NCBI GenBank assembly: GCA_011009095.1
Contig: VTPC01091258.1
Coordinates: forward strand, 62,001-126,000
Direction of reading: 5' to 3'
Length of the DNA: 64,000 nucleotides
Source: Ignelater luminosus
Taxonomy: Eukaryota > Arthropoda > Insecta > Coleoptera > Elateridae
Made by a program: the position numbers and the translations under genes. Positions 23,408-34,340 of the stretch are shown one piece after another. The number at the start of each line of letters is the position of its first letter. The stretch's first letter is position 1. The notes under the pieces were generated by a model. That model ran no database searches. It was not told the origin of the DNA and saw only the letters and a list, made by a program, of their open reading frames with translations.

Positions 23408-26400
23408 TATCCAATTTTGGAACCAACAGGCACCAACAGATCAAAGTTTCTCGCCACCAATAGTGGCCGACGTCTGTTGGTTACCGTCCGTGTTGGCGAT
23501 GGTAGTTATGAATAATTAGAAATTCTAGACTACTTAGACTAGACTATATTTTGTTGGTTTAGTGGCTGTCAGTTGCCTGTCAGCCGTAGTGAATCCACCC
23601 TAAGTAGAAAAACGAAAAACCCATAGGTACCTCTAGAACTACCATAAAGATGCATAAATCACCAGCGACTTTAACTATAAGAAGGGTTTGTTTTTTATTT
23701 CAGTGTTTCTACATTTTTTATATTGTGTACCTCGTTTATTGAGACAAATACGTGTGTTATTATTTTATAAAGAATCTGGAAGTTTTTTTTAAAATTAAAA
23801 TCGCAAATGACAACCCTGTTACAATAACGTAACCGCTTTGCTGAAAACAAGTTACATTTGTCTCAAAAACCTTTTTATTTGGAAACTGAAAGTATAATAA
23901 ATTAGTTACAATTCAAATTGCTTGAAGAAAAACTAGAATTTCGTTAATACTACATTAGTAAAGTCATCACGTTGCAAAAGCATGTTACGCAAGTTATTCA
24001 AAGGTAAAGTTGCGGACACTTTGAATAACTTGAAAAACCTTAGTGGGACATCGATGGGCAATTTGCTATAAACTTGTTAGAAACTTACACTCAATCAAGC
24101 GACCACGCGTTACATTTTCAGAATAAAATGGGTTAGTCCTACAAAAATGTTACAAAATAAAGTTAGATTGAATACAAATTCGATAAACCTTCCAAATAGA
24201 AAATTTTGTTTATAGAAAGTTAGTAGCAATTGGGATCTGCAGTTATGTTTACTGGAAAAGTGAAGTTTTCAAACTATACATAAGCATTTGCAGAAGTACT
24301 GATGATTAAATAAAAATAATAAATAAAAGTTTTAGATAAAAGTATATAACACAAACTAAATTTCTGTTACTAGAATTAATTTATAGATGATACTTAGCAT
24401 TTCAATAATAACAACCGACACATCTATAAATCATCAATAATAATATAATGATACAGTGAACACACAAATTACTGACAAAGTTAGGGCAGAGATTTTTGGT
24501 GTCAAAAAATGGCGAACGATTTTTCATTGTTAGCGCAATATTTTGTTTTATATAGATTTGAAGTCAATATAGTTACTCAGTTTGGCTATTTGTGATTTTT
24601 ACTACTTTTGAGTAAGGGTTTTGATTAAGTTCGATTGTAAACAATCAAATACATTTCCACAGCTCACATTAACTTAACAAACATTTTAGAATAATTCTCG
24701 ATGCATGTTTATAGCCAAATGTCATGAAAATTGGATCTTTGTTCATCAGAATCATATTAAAAGCTTCCTGTAATTAGGTGCGCAACATGAAGGAACCGGG
24801 GCGCTGTATTTAGGGAACATGCCTATCTACCTATCCATTCACACTTGATCAAATTTTGGTTCATACTTAGATGTCCGTTAGTAGCGGCCGCGATTGAGTT
24901 TTCCAAAGATATCGAAATGCAATCAAGGGGTTTCGTTCTACTTAGAAATAGGTCTACGCAACTAATGGAACGGAGGTTTTTATCTTTCAAGATTTTGCAG
25001 CTAAAGGTTACAGCAGAATGGATAAAATCACAGCCACACGATATACCACAGCGAAAGGTTCAAATGTGGCAATGCGTGCATTGGACCGATTTTGGTATAG
25101 TAAATCTAGCTTTTAAGGGTTATAACTGTGTTAGGAAGCACATTGTTCTGTTGTAGTGGTAATGATAATAATTATTTCTGTTACATTCTAAACTTTTTTT
25201 GGACTTTCAAATCAAAAACTTAACACTGCTTAATCTCTCACTAATCTAATGTATTGTATGATGTAGTAACACTATCTAAAATGAACTGTAAGCAAAAACA
25301 AGCAAAATCAATGGTGTTGTCAAATTAAGCATTTCGGCCTGGAACATTAAAGAAGATTAAGGAAAAATTCAACTTACTTAATTTTTTGTTTAGATAACAG
25401 TAAATGACAAGAGAGTCGGGTTTGCAAATTTGTAAACAGGAGACGTCTTTCCATACAAGAGTTTCCCGACGAAAAGCAAAGGCAATCGTAGATTCTAGAT
25501 GTTTTTTTAAAAATAACGAAAAATACCAAACATACACCAATCGCCATGAGCAATCTCTAAGCAGAATTAGTGCAAATACAGATCAATCTTTTCTTGCTTT
25601 TTTAACCCCAGTCTTGCAACAAGAGTATTTCTTGTCGTGAATGGTATTTAATGACTCAACATGTAGGCCGGGTTCGGGCGATCTTTGATTGTTTTTTCGT
25701 TTGGATATTTTGAAAACTCAAGTTTTAACCATCATTGAACCGTTGTAGTTGGCCGTAATCGCGCTCTTTCGAAAAAAAATTTTTTGTTTGGATATCGTAA
25801 AGTATTAGCTACAAAGAAGCTCCGCTGAGTATATCCTAACAACGTCCAGTTTGATTTCAAATTTCTAAACAGCCGGAGAAACTCGACCGTTTTAAAGTAA
25901 TATAAGGTAGCGTGATAAAATGGTGCCTAGGAATGGATTTTGCCGTCCTGAATAAAAATCCGAAAAAAGAATGCCAGAATCGATCGGCAAATGCTTCGTA
26001 TCCGTTGCTTACCATCGGATCTATGATGACGATGGCAACTAGCAACGAGTACCATATCGGGTAATTTGTCTTAACGTATAAGATCTAAGATATATTTTTG
26101 TTTATCAAAATAGATTTTGTTGTGGTATTTTTTGCATTAAATTCATTGAAAACGTGAAATACCTAATCTTAACGATTTATTTTCATTATTTTAATTCTAA
26201 AATGTTTTTCAAGGTTAATGTGGATTGTGCAAGTCTATTTGATAGTTTAATAATCGAATTTAATCAAAATACTGACCAAAGAGAATATAAAATCACAAAT
26301 ATTTCACACCACTGAATATAGCGACTTCGTTATCTTTTGAGCCCCAGGATCAAACGCCATTGACCAACCTTTGTTTGCAAAACTTTAACCAAATTTGTTT

Positions 26401-27250
26401 CACTGTGTAATTAAAAAAATTACAAAACCCTTCAGTGTAATAGTTTCATTTACAGATCTTCTACTGTGTATAATATAATCATTAGGACGTTCGAAATAGA
26501 AACAAGGAAACATTAACACTAATATTCTTTAAAATGTCTTTCATGGTAATCCACAAATTTCACATTAACAAACTAAGTTATGGTCAGTACCTTTAGTACT
26601 TATTACATTTTTATACAATCTAACGAGTGTTTGTAGTTTTCCAAAACTGACCTGCTATTAATAAACAGTAAGCAGCTAATTTAAAAACTGACACTAACTG
26701 GCAAATTATAACTTAAATAATTACAACTTATTAACTTAACGATTAACTAAATCATATATACAAATTTTATTGTAAACGCTAGATACTGATTAGTGATTAA
26801 TCTTAATTCAGAAATTCAATATCATCTAACTTATGCTATGCTGCTGTATAGGAAATTTATTGTACATACACAATATCTACAGTAAGTAGAGCTGGTAAGG
26901 GTTGTTGAAAATGGTAAAGAAGCTTTCTTCTTTAATCAGTGGAATGGTAATTTTGTAGTGGAGAAAAAATTAAAAGTATACGCACGCCTTGGTAAATGTG
27001 ATGTAGTTTGGAGCAACTTGTGCAAATCAGGCAATCCGTGATTCCCGGCGGCTGGTGGCGGACATCATAGTTTCTTGTATACCATGATTGTTTTTAGAAA
27101 ACCCTGTTTAATTTTTAAACAAGACGGTGAATTTCAAAACTGAACAGAATGGGTGAGGCCCTTATATCTGTACAGCATGCAGTACTACACATAATGTAGA
27201 TGTACGCAACAGAACATGTCAAATAAAATTATTAAATAAAAAAAGCGTGT
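23408..27250. other. AT-rich stretch with no recognised gene
   Basis: 23,410-23,610 is less AT-rich and contains GTAGTGAATCCACCCT, which may be the end of an element or the 5' leader of the neighbouring non-LTR element. A 103-codon plus-strand frame at 24,845-25,156 is the longest in the stretch and is unrecognised. 25,660-26,050 is slightly GC-richer with a 62-codon minus-strand frame, also unrecognised. Confidence 0.45.
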
Positions 27251-27399
27251 CAAGTGAATGTCCATCAACTTGAGGGTCAGGTCTTAGCCACATCTCATCA
27301 AAATGAAGGGCGCTTTTAGGTTTATTTCTAAGTTTCCTGTACGAAAGTAGAATTTTCTAGAACATGCCCTTTGTTTTGTTCCACCGCCCTGATCACTTA

Positions 27400-28700
27400 C
27401 GAATTCACAACATACTACCTCCGGAGGGTGGACGCTCTCTAAATAAAGAATCTTCTGGCCCTTTACTTTTATTGGAGTCTGACGATCGCATATAACGGTA
27501 CAGCGCGGTAGAGAAAATTATGAGTCGGTAGTCGATTACGGGCCTGATAAAGGTTTTATGGGCGTGTAACAACTCCCGTGGATGGCAGCCTGGAATGCGA
27601 CAATAGGGTATGTAGAACAAGCTACTGCGCTGAAAAACGATTGGGGGGGTGGGGATAAAAGTAACACCAAAGTATTTGATAAATTGCGAAAGTCAGGACC
27701 GTGTGTCCCATAATTCGAGGCGGACGTCGTTCGGGTCGAATCTAGCTGTATTGGTGTAAATGTAATACAAGAATAAAATAACGGGGGTTTTTCGCGAGTT
27801 AATCTGATTCTTCAGATTTGGAATCAAGTCTACAATCATCCTAGTCGAACGCCAGAAGCCGTGTTATCCGCAAATTGAAACTGGCCGACGTCAGAATCCT
27901 AGGGGAGGGGGATGTCGTGACAGCAAAAGATGAATAAGAGAGCCAAAAGAATAGACGCCAGTTCGCTACGTGTGCATTCTGCACATGAGTCAATGAATGC
28001 CCATGTGTCTAATGCTTATGCGGATGGGCCGTTTGCTTGCGTACAAATACGTTATATGTCGTGTACATCTTGCACATATAGTTGTTAATTAGGCGGACAG
28101 AGCAGGTTGGGATATCGGCGGCTCAGAGCTTATAGAGAAGCTCCTCGCACCAGACCTTGTCAAAAGCCCCACCAATGTTTAGAAACGTTACCATTACGCA
28201 GCATCAGGGGTTGAAAACTACCGTGACGTCGGTGTGGGGTCGAAGGATAATGTCGGTGGTGGATCTACCAGAACCAAATCAGATCTGATAATCGAGTAAA
28301 AAGCTCTGAGCGTCTAGGAATCCTCGGAGTTTATTTTTAAATATCTTTTTGAAAACTTTGCCGTTACTATATGCTATGAGGCTGTAGAATGCTGAATTAG
28401 TGTGTGATCTGTGAAGCATGACAACTACTGCCTCTTTCTAAGCGCTGGGGAAGTGTCCTCAACGGAGAAAAGTGTTGAAAATGAGAGTAAGTAGGGTGAT
28501 AATAGCCGGTGGGAAGAATTTCTGGTAAGGAAATTCTCTCCCTAGATGGAATTCTTGCCGGATGCTGAAACTTCGACTTTTTCTTTCTTAGCAATTGGAT
28601 TTATGGTGTTCGGGAGGCGTTTTCGCTACTGGATCGTGACTGCGAATGTATTCTTCGTACACAGCTTGCTTTTTGTGGATGATTACTCTAATGTTCGCAG
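27400..28700 (-). pseudogene. Reverse transcriptase of the Jockey-like element
   Basis: The AFDKVW box (motif A, catalytic Asp present) is at about 28,170. The C-terminal part holds FIRPVIDY, the YKSVIRPVxxYGxxVW segment of Jockey-type enzymes, followed in another frame by RARRFFI and STLRR, equivalent to the LQxxQNKALRxIxGAP stretch. The FADD motif C is not readable, and stops and frameshifts are frequent. This is the enzyme that copies element RNA at a nicked target; the copy is inactive. Confidence 0.6.
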
Positions 28701-28949
28701 GTAAAGGACGACGTTTAGAGTGTATGATTCTTTCAAGGATGGAAGTTTGGAGAGCGTTTTGAGTAGCAAAGGTGACATGGTGGACGGTGATTTTTTTTTC
28801 TATTCTGTCTAGAGAAACTCGAGAAAGATTTTACATAGGTCTGAAATTATTTCCAGAGAACGTTCTTTCAGTCTTTGATAATGTGAAGAGTGTTCTGGAA
28901 AATCTGGACTTGGAGTAGGGTGCGATAGATCATCAGAGAAAGGTGGGCG

Positions 28950-29320
28950 GGAGCGATGGAAGTCGGGGATTTAAAGTGCGGCTTTAGAGCGTTTCTGATG
29001 ATGATATGATCAATTATGAAGTTACTCTGGCGGTTAAGAAATGTAGGATTTTTGTTGGATATTCGGATATCTTGGGGCGAAACGTATATTGGAAAAATAT
29101 AGACGTGATTGGTGTTCGAAAGTTATATAAAGGCCGCACAGACGTGTAGGTACGACAACTGTTCTGGAATCTGGATATCGCTGGCGGAAAGCCTCCGGTG
29201 GACGGCAAGTGCCAATCCGGTACGGCCGCTGAGACTGTTCTTATGAAAGATCCGAAACCCGACGGACATGAAGATTTCACCAAAAAGTAGAAGCAGTCCA
29301 TTTGCTGCATGCACATATCG
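28950..29320 (-). pseudogene. Endonuclease domain fragment of the Jockey-like element
   Basis: On the minus strand a 63-codon frame (29,123-29,314) contains GLLLLFGEIF and GRTGLALAVHRRL. These fit the N-terminal NANGLxxxxxEI and GGGxAILVHRxI segments of Jockey-type endonucleases. NHVYIFPIYVSPQDIRI follows in another frame (the YxPP segment), then FIIDHIIIRNALK. The reading is lost upstream where the palindromic element begins. Confidence 0.55.
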
Positions 29321-29363
29321 TCTGGTGATAATATAAATGGTGCCCTAGCTCTTTCTTCCTGAT

Positions 29364-30270
29364 TATACAGGGTGTGTTGAAAAACCATAAACACAGGGCT
29401 ATCACAGATTCTTGGAATTAAAATAAAACGATGTAACCCAACTTACCTATATCCTAAATTTTACCGTTTGTGAAATGCAGAGTGGCAAGATTGAATTTAA
29501 GATTTATATTTTTGATCTTTCAGGACAAGGTGGCATACCGGTATGAAACTTTCTCATACTTTTTACTTTAAGGTGCCTACGATTTCACGTAGTTTTCTGT
29601 TTGATATCCTTATCGGAGGTCCGGAGATGGAGAAGGAACTAGCCCATTAAAGGAAATTGTCACGCTGCTAAAAAATTAAATTACAAAATTCCTCTATTTT
29701 TGAAATTAACAATCAATTCAGCAAAAAAGTCACTTTCATTCTTCCCGTAGAATGCGTCATTTTCTAGTAATATTGGATTTTTCAGAATCACTAAAATCCA
29801 ACGGCTTATGGTAGTAATACGTTGTCTCAAAAACAAAATGCAATTATTCACATCGCATACCTTCGCAGAAATTAAGCCTACTATGCCATATAACTTGTTT
29901 CTCTAAAGTACACCGTTTCCTAGATACAAAGATTAATTTTTAACCTAAAATGTCTTGCTTCTAATGAAACTTTCACATCCTGTACCTCGAAAAAGGTGTA
30001 CTTTAGGAAAAAACGTTATTCGGTAGTATTAGGGTTAATTTCTGTTAATAAATGCGATACGGATGATTGCATCCTGGTTTTGATACAACGTATTACCTTA
30101 TTCTAGGCCGTTGGATTTTAGTGATTTTAGAGAAGCCAATATTACTAGAAAATGTGGCACTCCACGGGAAAAATGAAAGAGGATATAAGTAACTTGGGTT
30201 AAATCGTCTTATTTCGATCCCACGAATCTGTGATATTTTTATATTCATTTTTTTTGGGTACACCCTTATA
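29364..30270. mobile_element. Palindromic (foldback-like) element, 907 bp
   Basis: The left end TATACAGGGTG and the complement of the right end TATAAGGGTG start a long inverted repeat. Outer arms (29,364-29,456 and 30,182-30,270) share TATCACAGATTC and TAACCCAACTTAC-type blocks. Inner arms (29,736-29,868 and 30,053-30,178) share TTTTCTAGTAATATTGG and AATCACTAAAATCCAACGGC. Innermost arms (29,869-29,925 and 29,985-30,052) share CTAAAGTACACC. Only the left half holds an extra 280 bases (29,457-29,735). There is no coding capacity. It resembles foldback elements or large MITEs whose class I cannot name. Confidence 0.75.
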
Positions 30271-32570
30271 AACATTTGAAAAAAGAAAGTACCACCTCAG
30301 TCACCAAGTAAACTGTGGTTTTATTCGTATATACTTTATGAATCCCTAACAGCCTATATTCGCCATCTGCTCGTACTAATTGTGAGATAAGATTGCATCA
30401 TTAAAGATTATTCTTCAGCAACTTTAAGCAATTTAGCAGTTAATTAAAAATCGAATTTGGAAGTAAATATACGTAAGTAAAAAGTTTTTAATGAAACAAG
30501 ATGCTCATCTGTTTGGAAACAACAATCAGAGAAATACATATTATGCATTAAAATAGTTTTAGGAGAATCTATTTTATGTTATGTCGCACCATTATATAGA
30601 ACTGTTAGGAAAATCGTTCTTGTGTTGCTTCGTTTAGAATGTTACAACACTCACAATTAAAACACTGCATTGAATAAGGAATTAGTTTAATCATAACTTA
30701 AACTGTAATTACTGTAATTTGAAGAAACGTTGAACATATTAACATGCTAGGAAAGTTTTAAATCATTTATTCTTTAATATTAGCAGGCTATAGTAAAATT
30801 CGCAATGTAATTTGTTTTGAATGAAAAATTCTCTTAATGGATTATCCTTGGACGATGGAGGGTAGAGATAAAGGTTAAAGGAAACATTTTAACTTTGAAT
30901 AAGAGTGCTATAAAATTTGTCCTATTAAAATTTTCTCATAAAACGAGTTTTCCAATTTGCTAAAACTACAGAAACGAAAAATGTTAAATTTTCAGCGTTA
31001 ACCTTATTACACGGAGTTTAATATGCGTTGCACCAGTTAATTACAGATATTATCGTACAACTAGATTTCATAAATTATTTAAAAAATAGCGTGAGAATGA
31101 ATTACACGCTAATCGAAAGTTTGAAAGTCGTTAACGATTTATTTCTTTTTGTTTGCATTGTCATTATTACATTTTCCTACCTCACCGTCTTTTCAAATAT
31201 AAACAATATACAAAGATTTAGACAAATATTTGCCACAAAACACAAACTGAAGTTTTATGAATATAAAATACCAGTGACTTTAACTGAAAATAATGAACGA
31301 GAGAGGCTGTTGTGGCCCAACTTGTAGTAATCAGGGTCACGGATCGATATAGGGAGTTGTGCCTTGCAATAGCTGCCTGGTAGAGTGACGAGGGTGTAAT
31401 AGTCCCGACAATAGAACAAACTACCTGATCCAGAGATACCCTTTGCTCTCATTGTTTCGCTTATGCGTGCTGGATTTAGAAGGGTTAATGGTATTTTCCA
31501 GAACTTAAACAAAATATCACATAATATAACTGCTCTATATAAGGAGAAAACTACATATTCGGAACCTTAACCCGATATTAACTACTCTCATTATAACGTG
31601 AAGCTTTCTCTAGAGGTAACAGTTTATACAGGTTTTAAAAATACATTTTTGGTTTATTGCCGTAATTAATTAACTAAGCAAATAGTGTGTGTGTGCGAGC
31701 GAGTATTTTACGTAAATGTTTTGTGAATGAAAATTTACATTTACTGCTTTTACAAATGAAATGTCTTATTTAAATACGTAACTGACTGTTAACACGTGAG
31801 TAACTGCGTGATTACAGGTATGCATTTAGTAGAATGCGTGTGCAATTATGTAATCCACGTAAACCACATAGTCAACTTGAATAAAGTAATATAATGGGAT
31901 TTAAAGAAAATTTGTGGAACCCACAAGAGCACGACAAAACTTTGTCAATTTACCTGTTCTAATTCTCTAGAGCGGAAAGGTTCAGATATCTGTGAGTGTA
32001 ACTACGCCAGGTACTAAATTTAATTCCCGCTATGAGACAATTTGTATAAAATACATTCATATATTTCGCTTGTATTCAACTCCGTTGTTACTGCCACAAT
32101 ATAAAGAAAATAAATTATACAATTAAGGCGGCATTTTTAGTTAATGCTTTTTACACGAAATGATTCAGAATATTAAGTAAAATTTGAGTTTGTTCTGAAT
32201 TCATCACTCTGTACTTTACAAGTAAATTTGAGTACGTACTTCTTGTTTTGCCAAGAGCCTAATAATTAATAAGCGACAAGTGAAGACGTGCGATTATATC
32301 GATCCTTCATCTCGTAACTAACAATAAACGAGCAGACAGTCAGGTGTATGGATCGTTAAGTAAATTTGGAACGTTTAGTTCTAAATGTAGTATGTTTACT
32401 TGCTACATTTAAACATATTACTTAAGAAAATAGTTGTGGCTGACATCAAGATATACATATAATTTCTGTGAGTAAATTGTGCATTTACAGGCATTTTAAC
32501 TTCACTTCAATATTATACCATTTTAATAATAATAATTGCATTAAAACCTTACAACAGAAACAATGCCGTA
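30271..32570. other. AT-rich stretch with no recognised gene
   Basis: A 99-codon plus-strand open frame (31,028-31,327, no ATG at its start) and an 85-codon minus-strand frame (31,255-31,512) overlap around a slightly GC-richer patch at 31,320-31,510. Neither resembles a known family. A short GT run lies at about 31,687-31,700. Confidence 0.4.
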
Positions 32571-32574
32571 CTTC

Positions 32575-32985
32575 AAATATGTACCATAGACCATCTCAGA
32601 AAACGAGACACATAAGTTATACTACGATAGAACGCTCATAACGAATATTACAATCTATCATAATAGGCCTGACGTAACTATAGTAGATAAAAAGAACAAA
32701 ATAATACACCTAACAGACGAGCGTATGTCAAACTGTAATAACATGCCGACCATATATATATACAGAATAACTAAATTAATACCGAGAACTAGGTATAGAG
32801 CTGACGCAACAATGTCACATGAACAAAGTAGTTGTAGTTCCTACAGTTATATTTGCTACAGGTCTGATACATAACAGCTACTAGCAAACTGCCAGAAGCT
32901 ACTAATTAACAAAAATATCTACATACAGTTACAAAAAACTGCTATCCTAAGCACATGTAATATTGTGAGAAATTTCTTAGACAAT
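32575..32985 (+). pseudogene. RLE-type non-LTR retrotransposon 3' end, copy 1
   Basis: The plus strand gives NRPDVTIVDKKNKIIHLTD at about 32,662-32,718, a PD...D arrangement like the restriction-like endonuclease at the C-terminus of R2/R4-type elements. It ends with IYIQLQKTAILSTCNIVRNF at about 32,907-32,970. The second copy at 33.1-33.9 kb carries the same two blocks in diverged form (KPDLILYDK and MQKATILDRCHIVRRF). The middle of the domain is scrambled by frameshifts. About 95 bases of 3' sequence and an (AAT)7 tract follow. Confidence 0.6.
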
Positions 32986-33081
32986 TGAAAAAAAATAAAT
33001 ATAGAAAAAAACTACTTACTAATAACGATCCTTTGGTGAGCACATAACTTCTTCTCTCTCATCAAGAGAAAGCCAGAAAGA

Positions 33082-33103
33082 AATAATAATAATAATAATA
33101 ATA
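33082..33103 (+). repeat. (AAT)7 microsatellite
   Basis: Pure AAT repeat directly after the 3' sequence of RLE copy 1. RLE copy 2 becomes readable only about 20 bases later. It may be the 3' tail of copy 1 or the target of copy 2. Confidence 0.85.
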
Positions 33104-33122
33104 ACAAGTAATAAATAAAAGC

Positions 33123-33907
33123 AAAGATTACATTGAACATCAAATACAAAAATGGAAGCATAAAGAAATTCACGGAACACACGCGCATCAACTTGATCAA
33201 AACCATGTAAATAAAATATCATCCAATAAATTGCTAAAAGTGATCTGTACGGAGAAACTGTTAGGTTTATGATGGCTATACAGGATAGAGTTATTACTAC
33301 AAAGAACTACAAGAAATACATATTAAAAGAAGAAACTGTTATTGATACATGCAGAAGATGTGGTGAATCAGAAAAAACTATCGAGCACTAGTCTAGCTAA
33401 TGTAGATTATTTACAACGACACAATAATATTGCAAAGATAGTACACCAAGAATTAGCAAAAAATACAAACCTACAGATAATAAAATTCCATATTATAAGT
33501 ATGAACCAATTCCAGTTCTTGAAAATAACGATTATAAATTATATTAGGATAGAAAAGTAAGAACAGATATAAAAATACAAGCCAATAAACCAGATTTAAT
33601 TCTTTACGATAAAGTAAGAAGACGAGCTACTATAATAGACATTGCAGTTCCATTAACTTATAATTTACAGAAAACGTATGCCACCAAGATTAATAAATAT
33701 ATAGAACTAAAAAACGAAACTCAACAGATGTGGAAATTAGAAAATGTAGAAATCATACCGTTAATTATTTCTTCTGCAGCTATAATACCGCAGACTTTTA
33801 TCAAGCATTTAGATCAGTTAGGAATAACGCATTTAGAAGGATTGATGCAGAAAGCTACAATTTTAGATAGATGTCATATTGTACGCCGATTTCTGAACAC
33901 AGAATAA
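33123..33907 (+). pseudogene. RLE-type non-LTR retrotransposon 3' end, copy 2
   Basis: In order on the plus strand: YIEHQIQKWKHKEIHGTHAH (from about 33,129), MMAIQDRVITTKNYKKYIL (from about 33,270), then a zinc-binding CxxC...H...C cluster, with Cys codons at 33,350 and 33,359, His at 33,386 and Cys at 33,401 after two in-frame stops. The last open frame (about 33,560-33,907) contains ANKPDLILYDK and RATIIDIAVPLT, the PD...D motif of the endonuclease, and ends RCHIVRRFLNTE then a stop. The RT domain upstream is missing, so this is a 5'-truncated copy. The clade could be R4/Dong-like, judged from the AAT association only. Confidence 0.65.
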
Positions 33908-33979
33908 TTTGTATAACTTGAAATTATCCGTTATACAAAATGAATGAGAAACCATCTAAAGATGAGAAACACAAAACAA

Positions 33980-33980
<1 letters not shown>

Positions 33981-34016
<36 letters not shown>
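33981..34016 (+). repeat. (ATA)12 microsatellite
   Basis: Twelve perfect triplets begin about 70 bases after the stop of RLE copy 2 and continue as imperfect GAC/AAT triplets to about 34,075. The 3' sequence just before it has a short CATCT/AGATG hairpin. Copy 1 has a different short hairpin (TTCTCT/AGAGAA) at the equivalent place before its own AAT tract. Confidence 0.9.
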
Positions 34017-34017
<1 letters not shown>

Positions 34018-34075
34018 GGACAACGACAACGACAATGCCAACAATGATAATAGTAACGGTAACGATAATAATAAA

Positions 34076-34340
34076 ACCGCAGGGTGGGGGGTGACGACAA
34101 CAGCCGGCTGGCTGGTAAGTGACGACACCTCGGTTATCCAATGCCGCCTTGGGACCTTCGGTCCCTGCCTCCTGTTGGCCTTAACCAGCCGGCAGGAGTG
34201 GAACCATAAGGGCATTCCGTCCGTCGGTGCAAGTGTTAAAGGCATTAAGCCAGTAGCAGTACTTAGTGAAACCTCTGCATTCAGAGGGCCCACCTGGGAG
34301 CAGATTTGTTAGGTGTTCGCTAGAACCCCATCCAAGAGCC
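34076..34340. other. GC-rich, strongly structured island after the microsatellite
   Basis: It begins with a G-run (CAGGGTGGGGGG) and carries several self-complementary pieces: GGGACC/GGTCCC around TTC at about 34,151-34,165, and CAGCCGGCTGG against CCAGCCGGC at about 34,102 and 34,187. A plus-strand frame is open across it (33,944-34,312) but repetitive at its start, so it is probably not a gene. Its position suggests the 5' end or internal promoter/RNA structure of another retroelement unit inserted at the AAT tract. Identity unknown. Confidence 0.5.

Larger units (their letters stand above)
27250..29363 (-). mobile_element. Degenerate Jockey-like non-LTR retrotransposon
   Basis: This 2.1-kb block is noticeably richer in GC than its flanks. 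Read on the minus strand it runs from endonuclease (about 29,310-28,950) to RT (about 28,700-27,400). Motifs are GLALAVHRRLSASDIQIP (endonuclease), GGAFDKVWCEELLYKL at about 28,170-28,125 (RT motif A) and FIRPVIDYRLIIFSTALYRY at about 27,560-27,500 (RT C-terminal segment). The 5' side stops against the palindromic element at 29,364. Its base composition shows it is younger or from a different source than the AT-rich relics nearby. Confidence 0.65.

Noticed and set aside
29014-29394. 126-codon minus-strand frame as a gene
   Set aside because: Mostly an out-of-frame reading of the endonuclease region of the Jockey-like relic, and it crosses into the palindromic element.
33931-34312. 120-codon frames on both strands over the AAT tract
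   Set aside because: Their length comes from the triplet repeat, which is open in several frames; no protein family is recognised.
34076-34340. HDV-like ribozyme
   Set aside because: The candidate P1 strands are about 85 bases apart and the nested pairings could not be completed by eye, so I report only a structured island.
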